DNA from: JADGRQ01 sp041476585
Lineage (GTDB): Bacteria > Pseudomonadota > Gammaproteobacteria > Burkholderiales > SG8-39
NCBI GenBank assembly: GCA_041476585.1
Contig: JBGOTT010000042.1
Coordinates: 1 to 19,015 of the forward strand
Direction: 5' to 3'
Length of the DNA: 19,015 bases
In this document: positions 6,350 through 14,031 of the stretch, one piece after another
Position numbering within the stretch: position 1 is the first letter of the stretch
How the letters are laid out: each line of letters begins with the position of its first letter
Position numbers and translations under genes: made by a program
The notes under the pieces: generated by a model
Told to the model about the DNA's origin: nothing
Databases searched by the model: none
What the model saw: the letters and a program-made list of their open reading frames with translations, nothing else

Positions 6350-9300
6350 CGTCGTCGCCGCGCTCTGCATTGCGTTCGCGGGCGCCGCGCATGCGCAGGA
6401 TCGGCCGCCGCGCGGCACGGCGGACATCCTTCAGGAGTTGAAGATCAAGGGAGCGGGTTCGCAAAACCGCCCCCGGCATTCCGATGCCGCAAGAGCAACC
6501 CTCGCCGAACCGGATCCCGGAGCCGCAGACCAGGTCGAGCGGTTCCGCTTCGTCATGCGGCGCGCCAATGCTCACGCGGCGCTGGGAGACCACGCGGCGC
6601 AGAAACTCGAGCTGCAGCGCGCGCTCGAGATCGCCGCCGGAACGTCTGCGCTGCGCTTCCGTGTGCTGGGCGTGCTGTCCCAGTTCGAGCTTGAGGCGGG
6701 TAGCGTGCTCGCGGCACGCGAATATGCTAACGACCAGGTCGAATCTGCGCGCAGCCTTCGACCGCCGCAAATGCTCCAGGCGCTCGCGCGCCAGGTGAAC
6801 CTCTCCAGCCGGCTCGGCGACCGAACGCTCGTGGAAGGCGGCATCGCCCAGCTCGACTTGCTGATCGCCCGCCTGCGGCGCGGCCCGGGCTGGGAACGAC
6901 AGGGCGAGTACTGGACGTCGGTTCAGGAGCGCTCGCGCGGCCGGGTGCACCAACTGCACGGAAACCTTGCCGCTGCGGAACTGTCGGCGCAAACCGCACT
7001 GGCCGCGGCAGAGCGGTACCTTGCGCTGCAGGGCGAGCGCGCGGCGACCGAAGAGGATCGCGAAGAGATCGCTTCGGCCACCGGGTGGATCGAGACGGTA
7101 GCGCGCGAGCTCGCGGGCTACCAGGGTGCCCAAGGCAAGTTGCTCGCAGCCGAGCTCACCGCGAGAAAGGCATTGCAGCTTTCCCTCAAGCGCGCCGGGT
7201 TCGCTTCCGGAGCAACGGCGCGTTCGCTGCAGAACCTCGCGGGTACTCTGGTCGAGCAGGGCCGTTACGCCGAAGGCGAGGCCCTCGCCCGCGAGGCGCT
7301 CCGTTCCGCCGAAGCGGCGGGCCTGGGCGGGGCGTCGGAGGTGCTGGTCCATGCCCGCCAGGTACTCGGCAATGCGCTGGCGATGCAATCGCGCTGGGGC
7401 GAAGCGGTTCAAGTCTTCGGCGAGCGCGTCGCCGCGCTGCAAAAGACGGATCCGGCCCTGCGCAAGGCGCTGCGCCTGGGCAACTTCAACTGGGCGCTCG
7501 CGCTGATCAAGACCGGCCGGCACGACCAGGCGCGCGGACTGCTCGAATCGATGCGCAAGCGGTTCGAATCGTTCGGCGACGAGGCGAACAGCGCCCGCGT
7601 GGCCTATGCGCGGGGATTCGTGGGACTTTCCTACATCGAGCAAGGCCAGCCCGCGCAGGCGCTGGCCGAATTCCGCGCTTCGGTGCCGCACATCCTCGAA
7701 GCTGCGTTTCGCGACCAGCGCGAGGAGCGCGAAGGCCCGGCGCGGATCGCGCGCATGAACTTCATCCTCGAGGGCTACATGCGCGCCCTTGCCGAGATGA
7801 ATCGCGGCAACCCCGATCCCGCGGCGGCCGCTGAAATGTTTCGCGTTGCCGACTTTGCGCGCGGCAGCCGGGTGCAGCGTGCGCTGTCCCTGGGCGCGGC
7901 GCGCGCCGCGGAACGCGATCCGCAGTTGCTGAAGCTGGTCGAGGACGATGAGCGGCTGCTCGACCGCGTGACCGTGCTCTCCGGGGTGGCGGGCGAACTG
8001 GCCGGGGTGCCCGAGGAGCGGCGGCTCGACCAGGTGATCAACCAGATGCGCGCCGAGCTGGCACAGATCGACAGCCAGCGCAGAGGGCTGCGCGAGCGCA
8101 TCGCGCGCGAGTTCCCGGATTACGCGAACCTCGTATCGCCGAAGCCGGTAACGCTCGAGGACGCACGCAAGGCGCTGCGGCCCGGCGAGGCGTTGCTCAG
8201 CGTCTACCTCGCGGAGGATCGCGCGTATGCATGGGGAATCGCGCGGGACGCCGAAGCCGCATTCGCGTCGGTGCAAACGAAGCAGGACGAGATCTCCGGG
8301 GCTGTCGCCAAACTGCGCAAGGCGCTCGAAGTGGGCGGCCTGCCGCTCGAGCGCTTTCCCGCGTTCGATGTAGAGCTCGCGCACGACCTGTACGTCAAGC
8401 TGGTGCAGCCCGTGGAGCCGGGGCTGCGAGGCGCGAGAACGCTGCTGGTGGCCCCGCACGGCGCGCTCGGGCAGATTCCGTTCGGCCTGCTGGTCACCGC
8501 GCCGGCATCGCTGCAACAGACAGCACTGCCCTTCGAGCAATATCGCGCGGTTCCCTGGCTCGTGCGCAAATACGCCATCGTCCAGCTTCCCTCGGTCAGC
8601 AGCCTTGTTACGCTGGCAAAGCTGCCTCCGGCGCCCGGCGGCCGGAAAGCGTTCGTGGGTTTCGGCGATCCCCTGTTCAGCAAGGACGCGGCGCAGGGCA
8701 CTGCCACGCTGCGTGGCGTCGGCCTGCGCAACGTCGCGATCTCGCGGGGCGAGACATCGGCCGCGTTTGGCAAGCTGCCGCCGTTGCCCGACACGCGCGA
8801 GGAGGTGCGGGAGATCGCGCGCGTGCTGCACGCCGACGCGGACCTGGATGTGTTCGTCGGTTCCGCCGCGAGCAAGAAGAACGTCGACGAGGCGCACCTT
8901 GCTGGCCGCCGCGTGATCGCGTTCGCGACCCACGGCCTCATTCCCGGCGACCTCGACGGCCTCGCCCAGCCGGCGCTCGCACTGTCCAATCCCGAGGTCA
9001 CCGGCATCGCCGATGACGGCCTGCTGACGATGGAAGACATACTCGCGCTGAGGCTGAACGCCGATTGGGTGGTGCTCTCTGCCTGCAACACGGCCGCGGC
9101 CGAAGGCGCCGGCGGCGAAGCGGTATCGGGCCTCGGCCGCGCGTTCTTCTTTGCCGGCGCGCGCTCGCTGCTGGTCTCGAACTGGCCGGTGGAAACCATC
9201 TCCGCGCGGCTCCTCACGACGGACCTCTTCCGCCGCCAGGCCGCGGATTCGAAGCTCACGCGCGCCGAAGCGCTGCGCCAGACGATGCTGCAGCTGCTCG

Positions 9301-9404
9301 ACCACGAAGTGGCGCGCGACGGCGCGGGGAAACCACTGTTCTCCTATGCCCATCCGATGTTCTGGGCACCGTTCAGCCTGATCGGCGACGGCTCTTCGAA
9401 TTGA
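6321..9404 (+). CDS. Secreted TPR-CHAT domain protein (putative caspase-like peptidase)
   Basis: This is a 1027-residue protein. Residues 1-25 form a Sec signal peptide (RFSVVAALCIAFAGAAHA, no lipobox Cys), so the mature protein is probably periplasmic. A long alpha-helical, Ala/Leu/Arg-rich region with TPR-like repeats follows (about 60-500). A coiled-coil-like linker spans about 520-600. The C-terminal CHAT domain covers about 650-1025. The catalytic dyad of the caspase/separase-like fold is present: His871 in FATHGLIPG and Cys922 in VVLSACNTAAAEG, followed by the typical GLGRAFFFAGARSLLVSNWPVE. CHAT domains are cysteine peptidases in studied systems; the substrate here is unknown. The start lies inside the acyl-CoA dehydrogenase gene (29-nt overlap), without an obvious RBS, but the signal peptide supports it. 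It is expected to be co-transcribed with the catabolic genes, an unusual setting. Confidence 0.93.
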   Translation: MYWACRARFSVVAALCIAFAGAAHAQDRPPRGTADILQELKIKGAGSQNRPRHSDAARATLAEPDPGAADQVERFRFVMRRANAHAALGDHAAQKLELQRALEIAAGTSALRFRVLGVLSQFELEAGSVLAAREYANDQVESARSLRPPQMLQALARQVNLSSRLGDRTLVEGGIAQLDLLIARLRRGPGWERQGEYWTSVQERSRGRVHQLHGNLAAAELSAQTALAAAERYLALQGERAATEEDREEIASATGWIETVARELAGYQGAQGKLLAAELTARKALQLSLKRAGFASGATARSLQNLAGTLVEQGRYAEGEALAREALRSAEAAGLGGASEVLVHARQVLGNALAMQSRWGEAVQVFGERVAALQKTDPALRKALRLGNFNWALALIKTGRHDQARGLLESMRKRFESFGDEANSARVAYARGFVGLSYIEQGQPAQALAEFRASVPHILEAAFRDQREEREGPARIARMNFILEGYMRALAEMNRGNPDPAAAAEMFRVADFARGSRVQRALSLGAARAAERDPQLLKLVEDDERLLDRVTVLSGVAGELAGVPEERRLDQVINQMRAELAQIDSQRRGLRERIAREFPDYANLVSPKPVTLEDARKALRPGEALLSVYLAEDRAYAWGIARDAEAAFASVQTKQDEISGAVAKLRKALEVGGLPLERFPAFDVELAHDLYVKLVQPVEPGLRGARTLLVAPHGALGQIPFGLLVTAPASLQQTALPFEQYRAVPWLVRKYAIVQLPSVSSLVTLAKLPPAPGGRKAFVGFGDPLFSKDAAQGTATLRGVGLRNVAISRGETSAAFGKLPPLPDTREEVREIARVLHADADLDVFVGSAASKKNVDEAHLAGRRVIAFATHGLIPGDLDGLAQPALALSNPEVTGIADDGLLTMEDILALRLNADWVVLSACNTAAAEGAGGEAVSGLGRAFFFAGARSLLVSNWPVETISARLLTTDLFRRQAADSKLTRAEALRQTMLQLLDHEVARDGAGKPLFSYAHPMFWAPFSLIGDGSSN

Positions 9405-9408
9405 TCAG

Positions 9409-9416
9409 AAAAGGAG
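9409..9416 (+). promoter_or_regulatory. Ribosome binding site of the tautomerase gene
   Basis: AAAAGGAG lies 6 nt before ATG 9423, just after the CHAT stop codon (9402-9404). It fixes the start so that Pro becomes the N-terminal residue after Met removal. Confidence 0.75.
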
Positions 9417-9422
9417 ATTGCC

Positions 9423-9611
9423 ATGCCTCTCATCCACGTCAGCCTGTTCGAAGGCCGCACGGTTGAGCAGAAGCGCGAGTTCGCCGTCGCGGTCACAGCG
9501 GACGCGGTGCGCACGCTCAAGTGCACGGCCGAAGCCGTCGACGTCATTTTCGAGGACGTGAAGAAATCCGATTGGGCGAGCGGCGGCAAGCTCGCTTCGG
9601 ATCCGAAGTAA
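9423..9611 (+). CDS. 4-oxalocrotonate tautomerase-family protein
   Basis: This 62-residue protein has the normal size of a 4-OT subunit. Met-Pro at the start gives the catalytic N-terminal proline after Met removal. Numbered from that proline, Arg11 (FEGR) is kept, and the family ending GGKLAS (residues 53-58) aligns without gaps to 4-OT. Arg39 is replaced by Asp39 and Phe50 by Trp50. In characterised 4-OT, Pro1, Arg11 and Arg39 act together on a dienol-oxoacid, so another keto-enol tautomerisation or a promiscuous activity is more likely than the catechol meta-pathway reaction. No meta-cleavage genes are nearby. It is the last gene of the forward cluster, 18 nt after the CHAT gene, and converges on the MFS gene across an 85-bp AT-rich spacer. 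Confidence 0.9.
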   Translation: MPLIHVSLFEGRTVEQKREFAVAVTADAVRTLKCTAEAVDVIFEDVKKSDWASGGKLASDPK

Positions 9612-9696
9612 CGAGATGCAAAGGAAATAGGTGAATTAACTGGGGTAAGGGCAATTTATGAGCGTTTTTACTCACGCCATAGGCATTTTTACAGTG
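9612..9696. other. AT-rich convergent spacer
   Basis: This 85-bp stretch lies between convergent stops and is clearly less GC-rich than its surroundings. It contains two similar T-rich blocks, GAGCGTTTTTACTCA (9659-9673) and GGCATTTTTACAG (9683-9695). The first can form a small 4-bp stem (TGAG/CTCA) with the T-run in its loop. It may end transcription from both sides, but there is no classical stem followed by a U-tract, so I call no terminator. Confidence 0.4.
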
Positions 9697-10971
9697 TTAA
9701 GCCCCTGCCCAGACATTGCGGCATCGGGTCTCCCGCAACAGGAACGCGGCGGCGACGCCGGTCAGCGCAATCACCGCGAGCACCGCCGCAGCGCCCTGGT
9801 AGCCTTCCAGCGCCGCACCGCTGACCGACCTGTCCAGCACCGCTCCCACCAGCGGCTGGAACAGCGCCGTGCCGAGGAAGCCGCCCGTGTTGACCAGGCT
9901 GGTCGCGGTTCCCGACAGCGCGGGCGGGTTGAGTTCCTTTGCCAGCGCCCAGCCCAGGGTTGCCCCGGAGATTCCAATTCCCATCAACAGGAACGCGGCG
10001 ATCGACGCTGCGACGGGAAGCTGCCAGCCCATCACCCACGGTAGCCAGCTCGCCAAGTAGAGCAGCGACAGCGCGCGTGTCAGTGGCAGGCGGCGACCCA
10101 TGCGGTCGGAGATGGTGCCTACCGCGAACGCACCGAATGCGAGGCCCAGAACCGCCGCAGTCACGTGCAAAGTAGCGCTGGTACGCGTCAATCCAAGGCC
10201 GTCGGTCAGGTACGGCACAGCCCACAGGCCGGTGAAGGTCAGGTAGGAGCCGATCATGCCGAATTGCATGAAGAATGCCGGCCAGGTTTCGCGGTTCCCC
10301 GCCACGCGGGCGACCCCGTCCCACCAACCCGCGTGGGTCCCCGCCACCTCCTCCCTGCCCTCGAGTGCATGCACGGACGGAAGGCCCACATCGTGCGGAT
10401 CGTCGCGCACCCACAGCCAGAGGCACAGCGCCAGCGCGAACGATAGCCCGCCGGTCACCACGAATACTTCGCGCCAAGAGACGTACTGTGTCACCCAGGC
10501 CAACGGATACGCAGCCAGCACCCCGCCCAAGTTCCCGAGCAGCATCAGCACGCCGACCCAGGTACCGAATTCGCGCTCGCTGTACCACGCCGCGATCAGC
10601 TTGAGCACCGATACGAAAGCCACTGCCACCCCGAGCCCGACCAGCGCGCGCCCCGCGAGCAGCCAGCCGACGTTCGGCGCCAGCGCGAACAAGAGCGATC
10701 CCATCCCGGCCACCACCGAGCCGGCGGTGAACAGGCGGCGCGGCCCCACCGAATCGGCGAGCACCCCCGAAGGCAGTTGCATGGCCGCGTAGGGATAGAA
10801 GTAGAACGCGGCGATGAACCCGAGCGTGGTCGCGCTCGAGTCGAAGGTCGCGCGCAGGTCGGCCGCGATCGCGCCCGGCGCGACACGGTGGAAGAACGCG
10901 AGGATGAAGGCCGCCGCGCCGAGCGCGTACGCGAGCCGGCGGATGCGCCGGTAGCGCGCAGACGCGTCCAT
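9697..10971 (-). CDS. Major facilitator superfamily transporter
   Basis: This 424-residue integral membrane protein has a hydrophobicity pattern consistent with 12 transmembrane helices in two halves. The MFS loop motif appears as GVLADSVGPRRL (69-80) between helices 2 and 3, and a second copy as GTISDRMGRRLPL (285-297) in the C-terminal half. A hydrophilic central loop lies at about 190-228. Such carriers move small molecules across the inner membrane by uniport, symport or antiport; the substrate and direction cannot be told. The start ATG (10971-10969) shares one base with the stop of the cyclase gene (TGATG), a strong sign of translational coupling. The reading frame stays open far upstream, but the residues there are the wrong frame of neighbouring genes, and a short Arg-rich cytoplasmic N-terminus followed by helix 1 fits this start. 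It is the last gene of the leftward operon. Confidence 0.92.
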   Translation of the reverse strand: MDASARYRRIRRLAYALGAAAFILAFFHRVAPGAIAADLRATFDSSATTLGFIAAFYFYPYAAMQLPSGVLADSVGPRRLFTAGSVVAGMGSLLFALAPNVGWLLAGRALVGLGVAVAFVSVLKLIAAWYSEREFGTWVGVLMLLGNLGGVLAAYPLAWVTQYVSWREVFVVTGGLSFALALCLWLWVRDDPHDVGLPSVHALEGREEVAGTHAGWWDGVARVAGNRETWPAFFMQFGMIGSYLTFTGLWAVPYLTDGLGLTRTSATLHVTAAVLGLAFGAFAVGTISDRMGRRLPLTRALSLLYLASWLPWVMGWQLPVAASIAAFLLMGIGISGATLGWALAKELNPPALSGTATSLVNTGGFLGTALFQPLVGAVLDRSVSGAALEGYQGAAAVLAVIALTGVAAAFLLRETRCRNVWAGA

Positions 10972-12152
10972 CAGGCCGGGGCCTGGTCCGGCATCGCGTA
11001 CACCTCGATGGCGCGCCCCACGCCCCGCAGTTCGAACGCGCCGAGGCTCTCCCAATGCTCGCCCAGCGCCTCGGTCACGCCGCCGGAGGCGACCACGTCG
11101 CGCCCGGTCTCCTTGCACAGCGACTCGATCCGCGCGGTCTCGTTCGCCGCAGCGCCGATCACCGAGAACTCGAGCCGGTTCGGCGTGCCGATGTTGCCGT
11201 ACAGCACGTGCCCGAGGTGCAGGCCGACGCCGTAGGCGAAGGTCGGCAGCCCGGCGGCGGCGCGCCGGGCATTCGTTTCTGCCACCTTCGCCCGCGCGCT
11301 GCGCGCCGCGCCGACCGCGCGCTCGCAGGTGGCGCGGCGTTCGGCGGTTCCGGGGACCGGAAACACCGCGAGCGAGGCGTCGCCGATGAAGCGCAGCACT
11401 TCGCCCCCGTGCTCGAGCACCGCGCCCGCGGTGGCCTCGAAGTAGTCGTTCAGCAGCTCGAGGAATTTTCGCTCGCCCAGCCGTGCAGCGAGCGGCGTCG
11501 ATTCGCGCAGGTCGGAGAACCAGATCACCGCGTCGATCTCCTCGCCGTCGCCGCGCTGGATCTGACCGTCGAGCACGCGCAGGCCCGCGCTCTTCCCGAG
11601 GTAGGTCTCGAGCAGCGTGCGTGCGAGTTCGCGATGCGTGAAATTCTCCATCACCAGCGCGAACGGATGCAGCAGGCGCTGGACTTCGTCGATGTCGTGG
11701 TCGGTGAACCCGCCCGGCCGCCGGGTAGCGAGGCTTACCGAGTTGCGCTGGCCCGAGCTGAACACCACCTCGGCCATCACGTAATCGGTCATGCCGAGCG
11801 CCTTCACTTCGGCGATCACCGGAAAATCGATCGGGCAATCCTCGCGCTCGAGCCTGCGGCGGATCACGCGCTCGCCCGCGCGGATGCGCGCCGCAGGGCT
11901 GTTTGTGTAGACCTCGGAGGTGCGCAGGCCGCGATCGCCGCGCAGCACCGCTACGCGCTCGCCGTCCCATTGCAATGCGATGCCCCAGTACTGCGGATGC
12001 AGGGTCCAGAAGAAGAAACCGACGCGCTCGACGGCCAAGCCCGCGGCGCGCACGCGTGCGCACAACTCCCCCACCACCTCCTCGGGCGATGCCATGTGGC
12101 GCCCCTTGTGCATCAGCCAGTCGATGACCGGCGTGATCGACCATGTCGTCAT
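10971..12152 (-). CDS. Class III adenylate/guanylate cyclase domain protein
   Basis: This is a 393-residue soluble protein. The C-terminal class III cyclase domain spans about 205-385: metal Asp214 in VIWFSDLREST, metal Asp258 in GGEVLRFIGDAS, and the transition-state pair Asn337 and Arg341 in ANETARIE. The purine-selecting Lys is Arg254, and the partner Asp/Thr position is Ser330 (EFSVIG). The product, cAMP or cGMP, is therefore not certain. The N-terminal 200 residues (including FFFWTLHPQYWGIALQW and SGQRNSVSLATRRPGGF) have no membrane segment and look like a small-molecule or GAF-like sensory region; I cannot name it. GGAGGG (12167-12162) lies 9 nt before ATG 12152, fixing the start. The gene lies 24 nt after the lipid kinase gene and overlaps the MFS start by one base. 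A signalling role tied to this transport operon is an inference. Confidence 0.9.
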   Translation of the reverse strand: MTTWSITPVIDWLMHKGRHMASPEEVVGELCARVRAAGLAVERVGFFFWTLHPQYWGIALQWDGERVAVLRGDRGLRTSEVYTNSPAARIRAGERVIRRRLEREDCPIDFPVIAEVKALGMTDYVMAEVVFSSGQRNSVSLATRRPGGFTDHDIDEVQRLLHPFALVMENFTHRELARTLLETYLGKSAGLRVLDGQIQRGDGEEIDAVIWFSDLRESTPLAARLGERKFLELLNDYFEATAGAVLEHGGEVLRFIGDASLAVFPVPGTAERRATCERAVGAARSARAKVAETNARRAAAGLPTFAYGVGLHLGHVLYGNIGTPNRLEFSVIGAAANETARIESLCKETGRDVVASGGVTEALGEHWESLGAFELRGVGRAIEVYAMPDQAPA

Positions 12153-12176
12153 GTCGCGCTTCCCTCCGTCCCGGAC

Positions 12177-13103
12177 TCAGCAGAGTACCCGCAGCACCCC
12201 TGGCAGCACCGTAATCTCCACGCGCCGCGCAGACAGGAACGGCAGTTCCCCGTCGGCCTCCACCGCGAGCGGTTCGTCCGATTCGAACAGCACCCGCCTC
12301 GCGGTCAGCATGCGGATGCGAGCGTCGCCGGTGTGCGCGCCGCGCATGATCTTCGGCACCAGGCCGAGGATGGCGAGCCGGCCGAGCGCGCCGGTGACTA
12401 TCACCTCGAGCAGGCCGTCGTCGGCGCGCGCCTCGGGGCAGACCCAGAAGCTGCCGCCGAAGCAGCGTCCATTCATCACCGCAGTCATGGTAGTTTCCAG
12501 CGCGAGCGGCGGCGCGTCGTCGATGGTCAGCCGCACGCTGGGGTTGGCGTAATCGACCAGCGTGCGCGCGAGCGCCCCCAGGTAGCATGCCGTCCCTTTC
12601 ATCATCTGCGGCATCGCGGCCGCGTTCGCCGCGCCGCGCGCGCCGAAGCCGATGTCCATGCCGTTGGCGAAGTAGTGCGTGGCCGTTCCGGCCTGCAGGC
12701 GCCCCGCGTCGAGCGCCTGCGTGCGCCCGGCCACGATTGCCGCCACCGCGGCCTGCCACGACATCGGCTTGCCCCCGACTGGGGCCTGCGGCGGCAGCAT
12801 CTTGGCGAAATCGTCGCCGCTGCCGAGCGGCACGACGCCGAGCGCGATGGTCTCGCCGCCGCCGGACGCGCGCAGCAAGCCGTTGGCGACTTCGTGCAGC
12901 GTGCCGTCGCCGCCCACCGCGATCACGCTGCCGTACTTCTGCGTTGCCGTTTCGGCGAGAGTTGCCGCGTGCCCCGGCGCAACAGTGGCTGCTGCATCGA
13001 ACTCGAATCCGGCCGCGCGCAGCGCGCGCTCGACCTCCGGCCACGCGCGCACGGTGCGCCCGCGGCCGGCGACGGGATTGCGGATGACCAGGGCGCGGCG
13101 CAA
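12177..13103 (-). CDS. Diacylglycerol kinase-family lipid kinase
   Basis: This 308-residue protein has the DAGK catalytic fold of the YegS/DgkB/sphingosine kinase type. Seen: IRNPVAGRGR at the start (nucleotide-side motif), GGDGTLHEV at 64-72, PLGSGDDFA at 92-100 (canonical PxGTxNDxA, here Ser and Asp), NGMDIGFGA at 147-155 and EADGE at 282-286. It is expected to phosphorylate a lipid hydroxyl such as diacylglycerol with ATP at the inner membrane face. The start codon is TTG at 13103. It lies 7 nt after the livM stop, with a GGGG stretch close by, and places the first beta strand at the N-terminus as in relatives. No ATG fits. It sits between livM and the cyclase in the leftward operon. The lipid specificity and the link to transport are unknown. 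Confidence 0.9.
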   Translation of the reverse strand: MRRALVIRNPVAGRGRTVRAWPEVERALRAAGFEFDAAATVAPGHAATLAETATQKYGSVIAVGGDGTLHEVANGLLRASGGGETIALGVVPLGSGDDFAKMLPPQAPVGGKPMSWQAAVAAIVAGRTQALDAGRLQAGTATHYFANGMDIGFGARGAANAAAMPQMMKGTACYLGALARTLVDYANPSVRLTIDDAPPLALETTMTAVMNGRCFGGSFWVCPEARADDGLLEVIVTGALGRLAILGLVPKIMRGAHTGDARIRMLTARRVLFESDEPLAVEADGELPFLSARRVEITVLPGVLRVLC

Positions 13104-13110
13104 ACTGCCC

Positions 13111-14031
13111 CTACAGCGGCTTCTTGAGGAATTGCCCGAGCTCGCCGATGACGCCGCGCCGGAAGGTGAGCACGCAGATAACGAAGATCGCGCCCTGCAC
13201 CACGGTCACCCACGCGCCGAGCTGGGCCAGGTAGTTGGCCATGGCAACGATCACCAATGCCCCGACGACAGGCCCGAATACCGTGCCCAGCCCACCGACC
13301 AGCGTCATCAGCACCACCTCGCCGGACATCGACCAGTGCACGTCGGTGAGAGAGGCAAGCTGGAACACAAGTGACTTGGTCGCGCCCGCCAGCCCCGCGA
13401 GCGTCGCCGACAGGACGAAAGCCAGCAGCTTGTAGCGGTCGGTGTCATAGCCGAGCGAGATCGAACGCGGCTCGTTCTCGCGGATCGCCTTCAGCACCTG
13501 TCCGAACGGCGAGTGAATGATGCGGTAAATGTGCAGGAAGCCCCCGGTGAACACCGCGAACACCACGACGTACATGTTCGTCACATCCTGGAGGTCCAGC
13601 AGCCCGAACAACCGGCCTCGAGGAACCGCCTGTATGCCATCCTCGCCGCCGGTGAATTTCGCCTGCACGCAGAAGAAATACACCATTTGCGACAGCGCCA
13701 GCGTGATCATTGCGAAGTAGATGCCCTGGCGCCGGATTGCAATCAGTCCGGCGGCAAGGCCAAGCACCGCCGCGGCGGCCGTACCTGCAAGGACTGCGAA
13801 CTCGGGAGGAAAGCCCCACACCTTTGCCGCGTGTGCCGCAATGTAGCCCGCGCCGCCGAGGAACATGGCATGACCGAAGGAAAGCAGGCCGCCGAAGCCG
13901 ATCAGCAGGTTGAATGCGCAGGCGAACAGCGCGAAGCACATCACCTTCATCAGAAACACCGGATAGATCAGCGCCGGCGCCAGCGCGAAGAAGGCGAGCA
14001 TGACGGCCAACGCAATGCGCTGGTGCGTCAT
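13111..14031 (-). CDS. livM: Branched-chain amino acid-type ABC transporter permease LivM
   Basis: This 306-residue inner-membrane permease has many hydrophobic helices and Liv-family signatures: LIGFGGLLSFGHAMFLGGAGY at 43-63, FTGGEDGI at 126-133, and the cytoplasmic coupling loop KAIRENEPRSISLGYD at 181-196 that contacts the ATPase. With LivH it would form the translocation channel for the ligand delivered by LivK, powered by LivG and LivF. The start is ATG 14031, which overlaps the livH stop by 4 nt (ATGA, 14031-14028). The frame is open further upstream, but those residues are a shadow of livH. It is followed 7 nt later by the lipid kinase gene. The transported solute may be a carboxylic acid rather than an amino acid given the acyl-CoA genes in the same operon. 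Confidence 0.94.
   Translation of the reverse strand: MTHQRIALAVMLAFFALAPALIYPVFLMKVMCFALFACAFNLLIGFGGLLSFGHAMFLGGAGYIAAHAAKVWGFPPEFAVLAGTAAAAVLGLAAGLIAIRRQGIYFAMITLALSQMVYFFCVQAKFTGGEDGIQAVPRGRLFGLLDLQDVTNMYVVVFAVFTGGFLHIYRIIHSPFGQVLKAIRENEPRSISLGYDTDRYKLLAFVLSATLAGLAGATKSLVFQLASLTDVHWSMSGEVVLMTLVGGLGTVFGPVVGALVIVAMANYLAQLGAWVTVVQGAIFVICVLTFRRGVIGELGQFLKKPL

Noticed and set aside
6312..9353. A 1013-codon open frame antisense to the TPR-CHAT gene
   Set aside because: It mirrors the codon-position GC bias of the CHAT gene. Its translation is Arg/Gln/His-rich without any recognisable domain, and the + strand protein has signal peptide, repeats and catalytic motifs.
9697..13044. A 1115-codon frame that would fuse the MFS carrier to a long N-terminal extension
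   Set aside because: The extra 690 residues are the wrong frame of the cyclase and lipid kinase genes. The MFS start at 10971 is coupled to the cyclase stop.
11055..13127. A 690-codon + strand frame across the cyclase and lipid kinase genes
   Set aside because: It is antisense to two genes with clear catalytic motifs, and its composition is rich in Arg, His and Ala with no domain or RBS.
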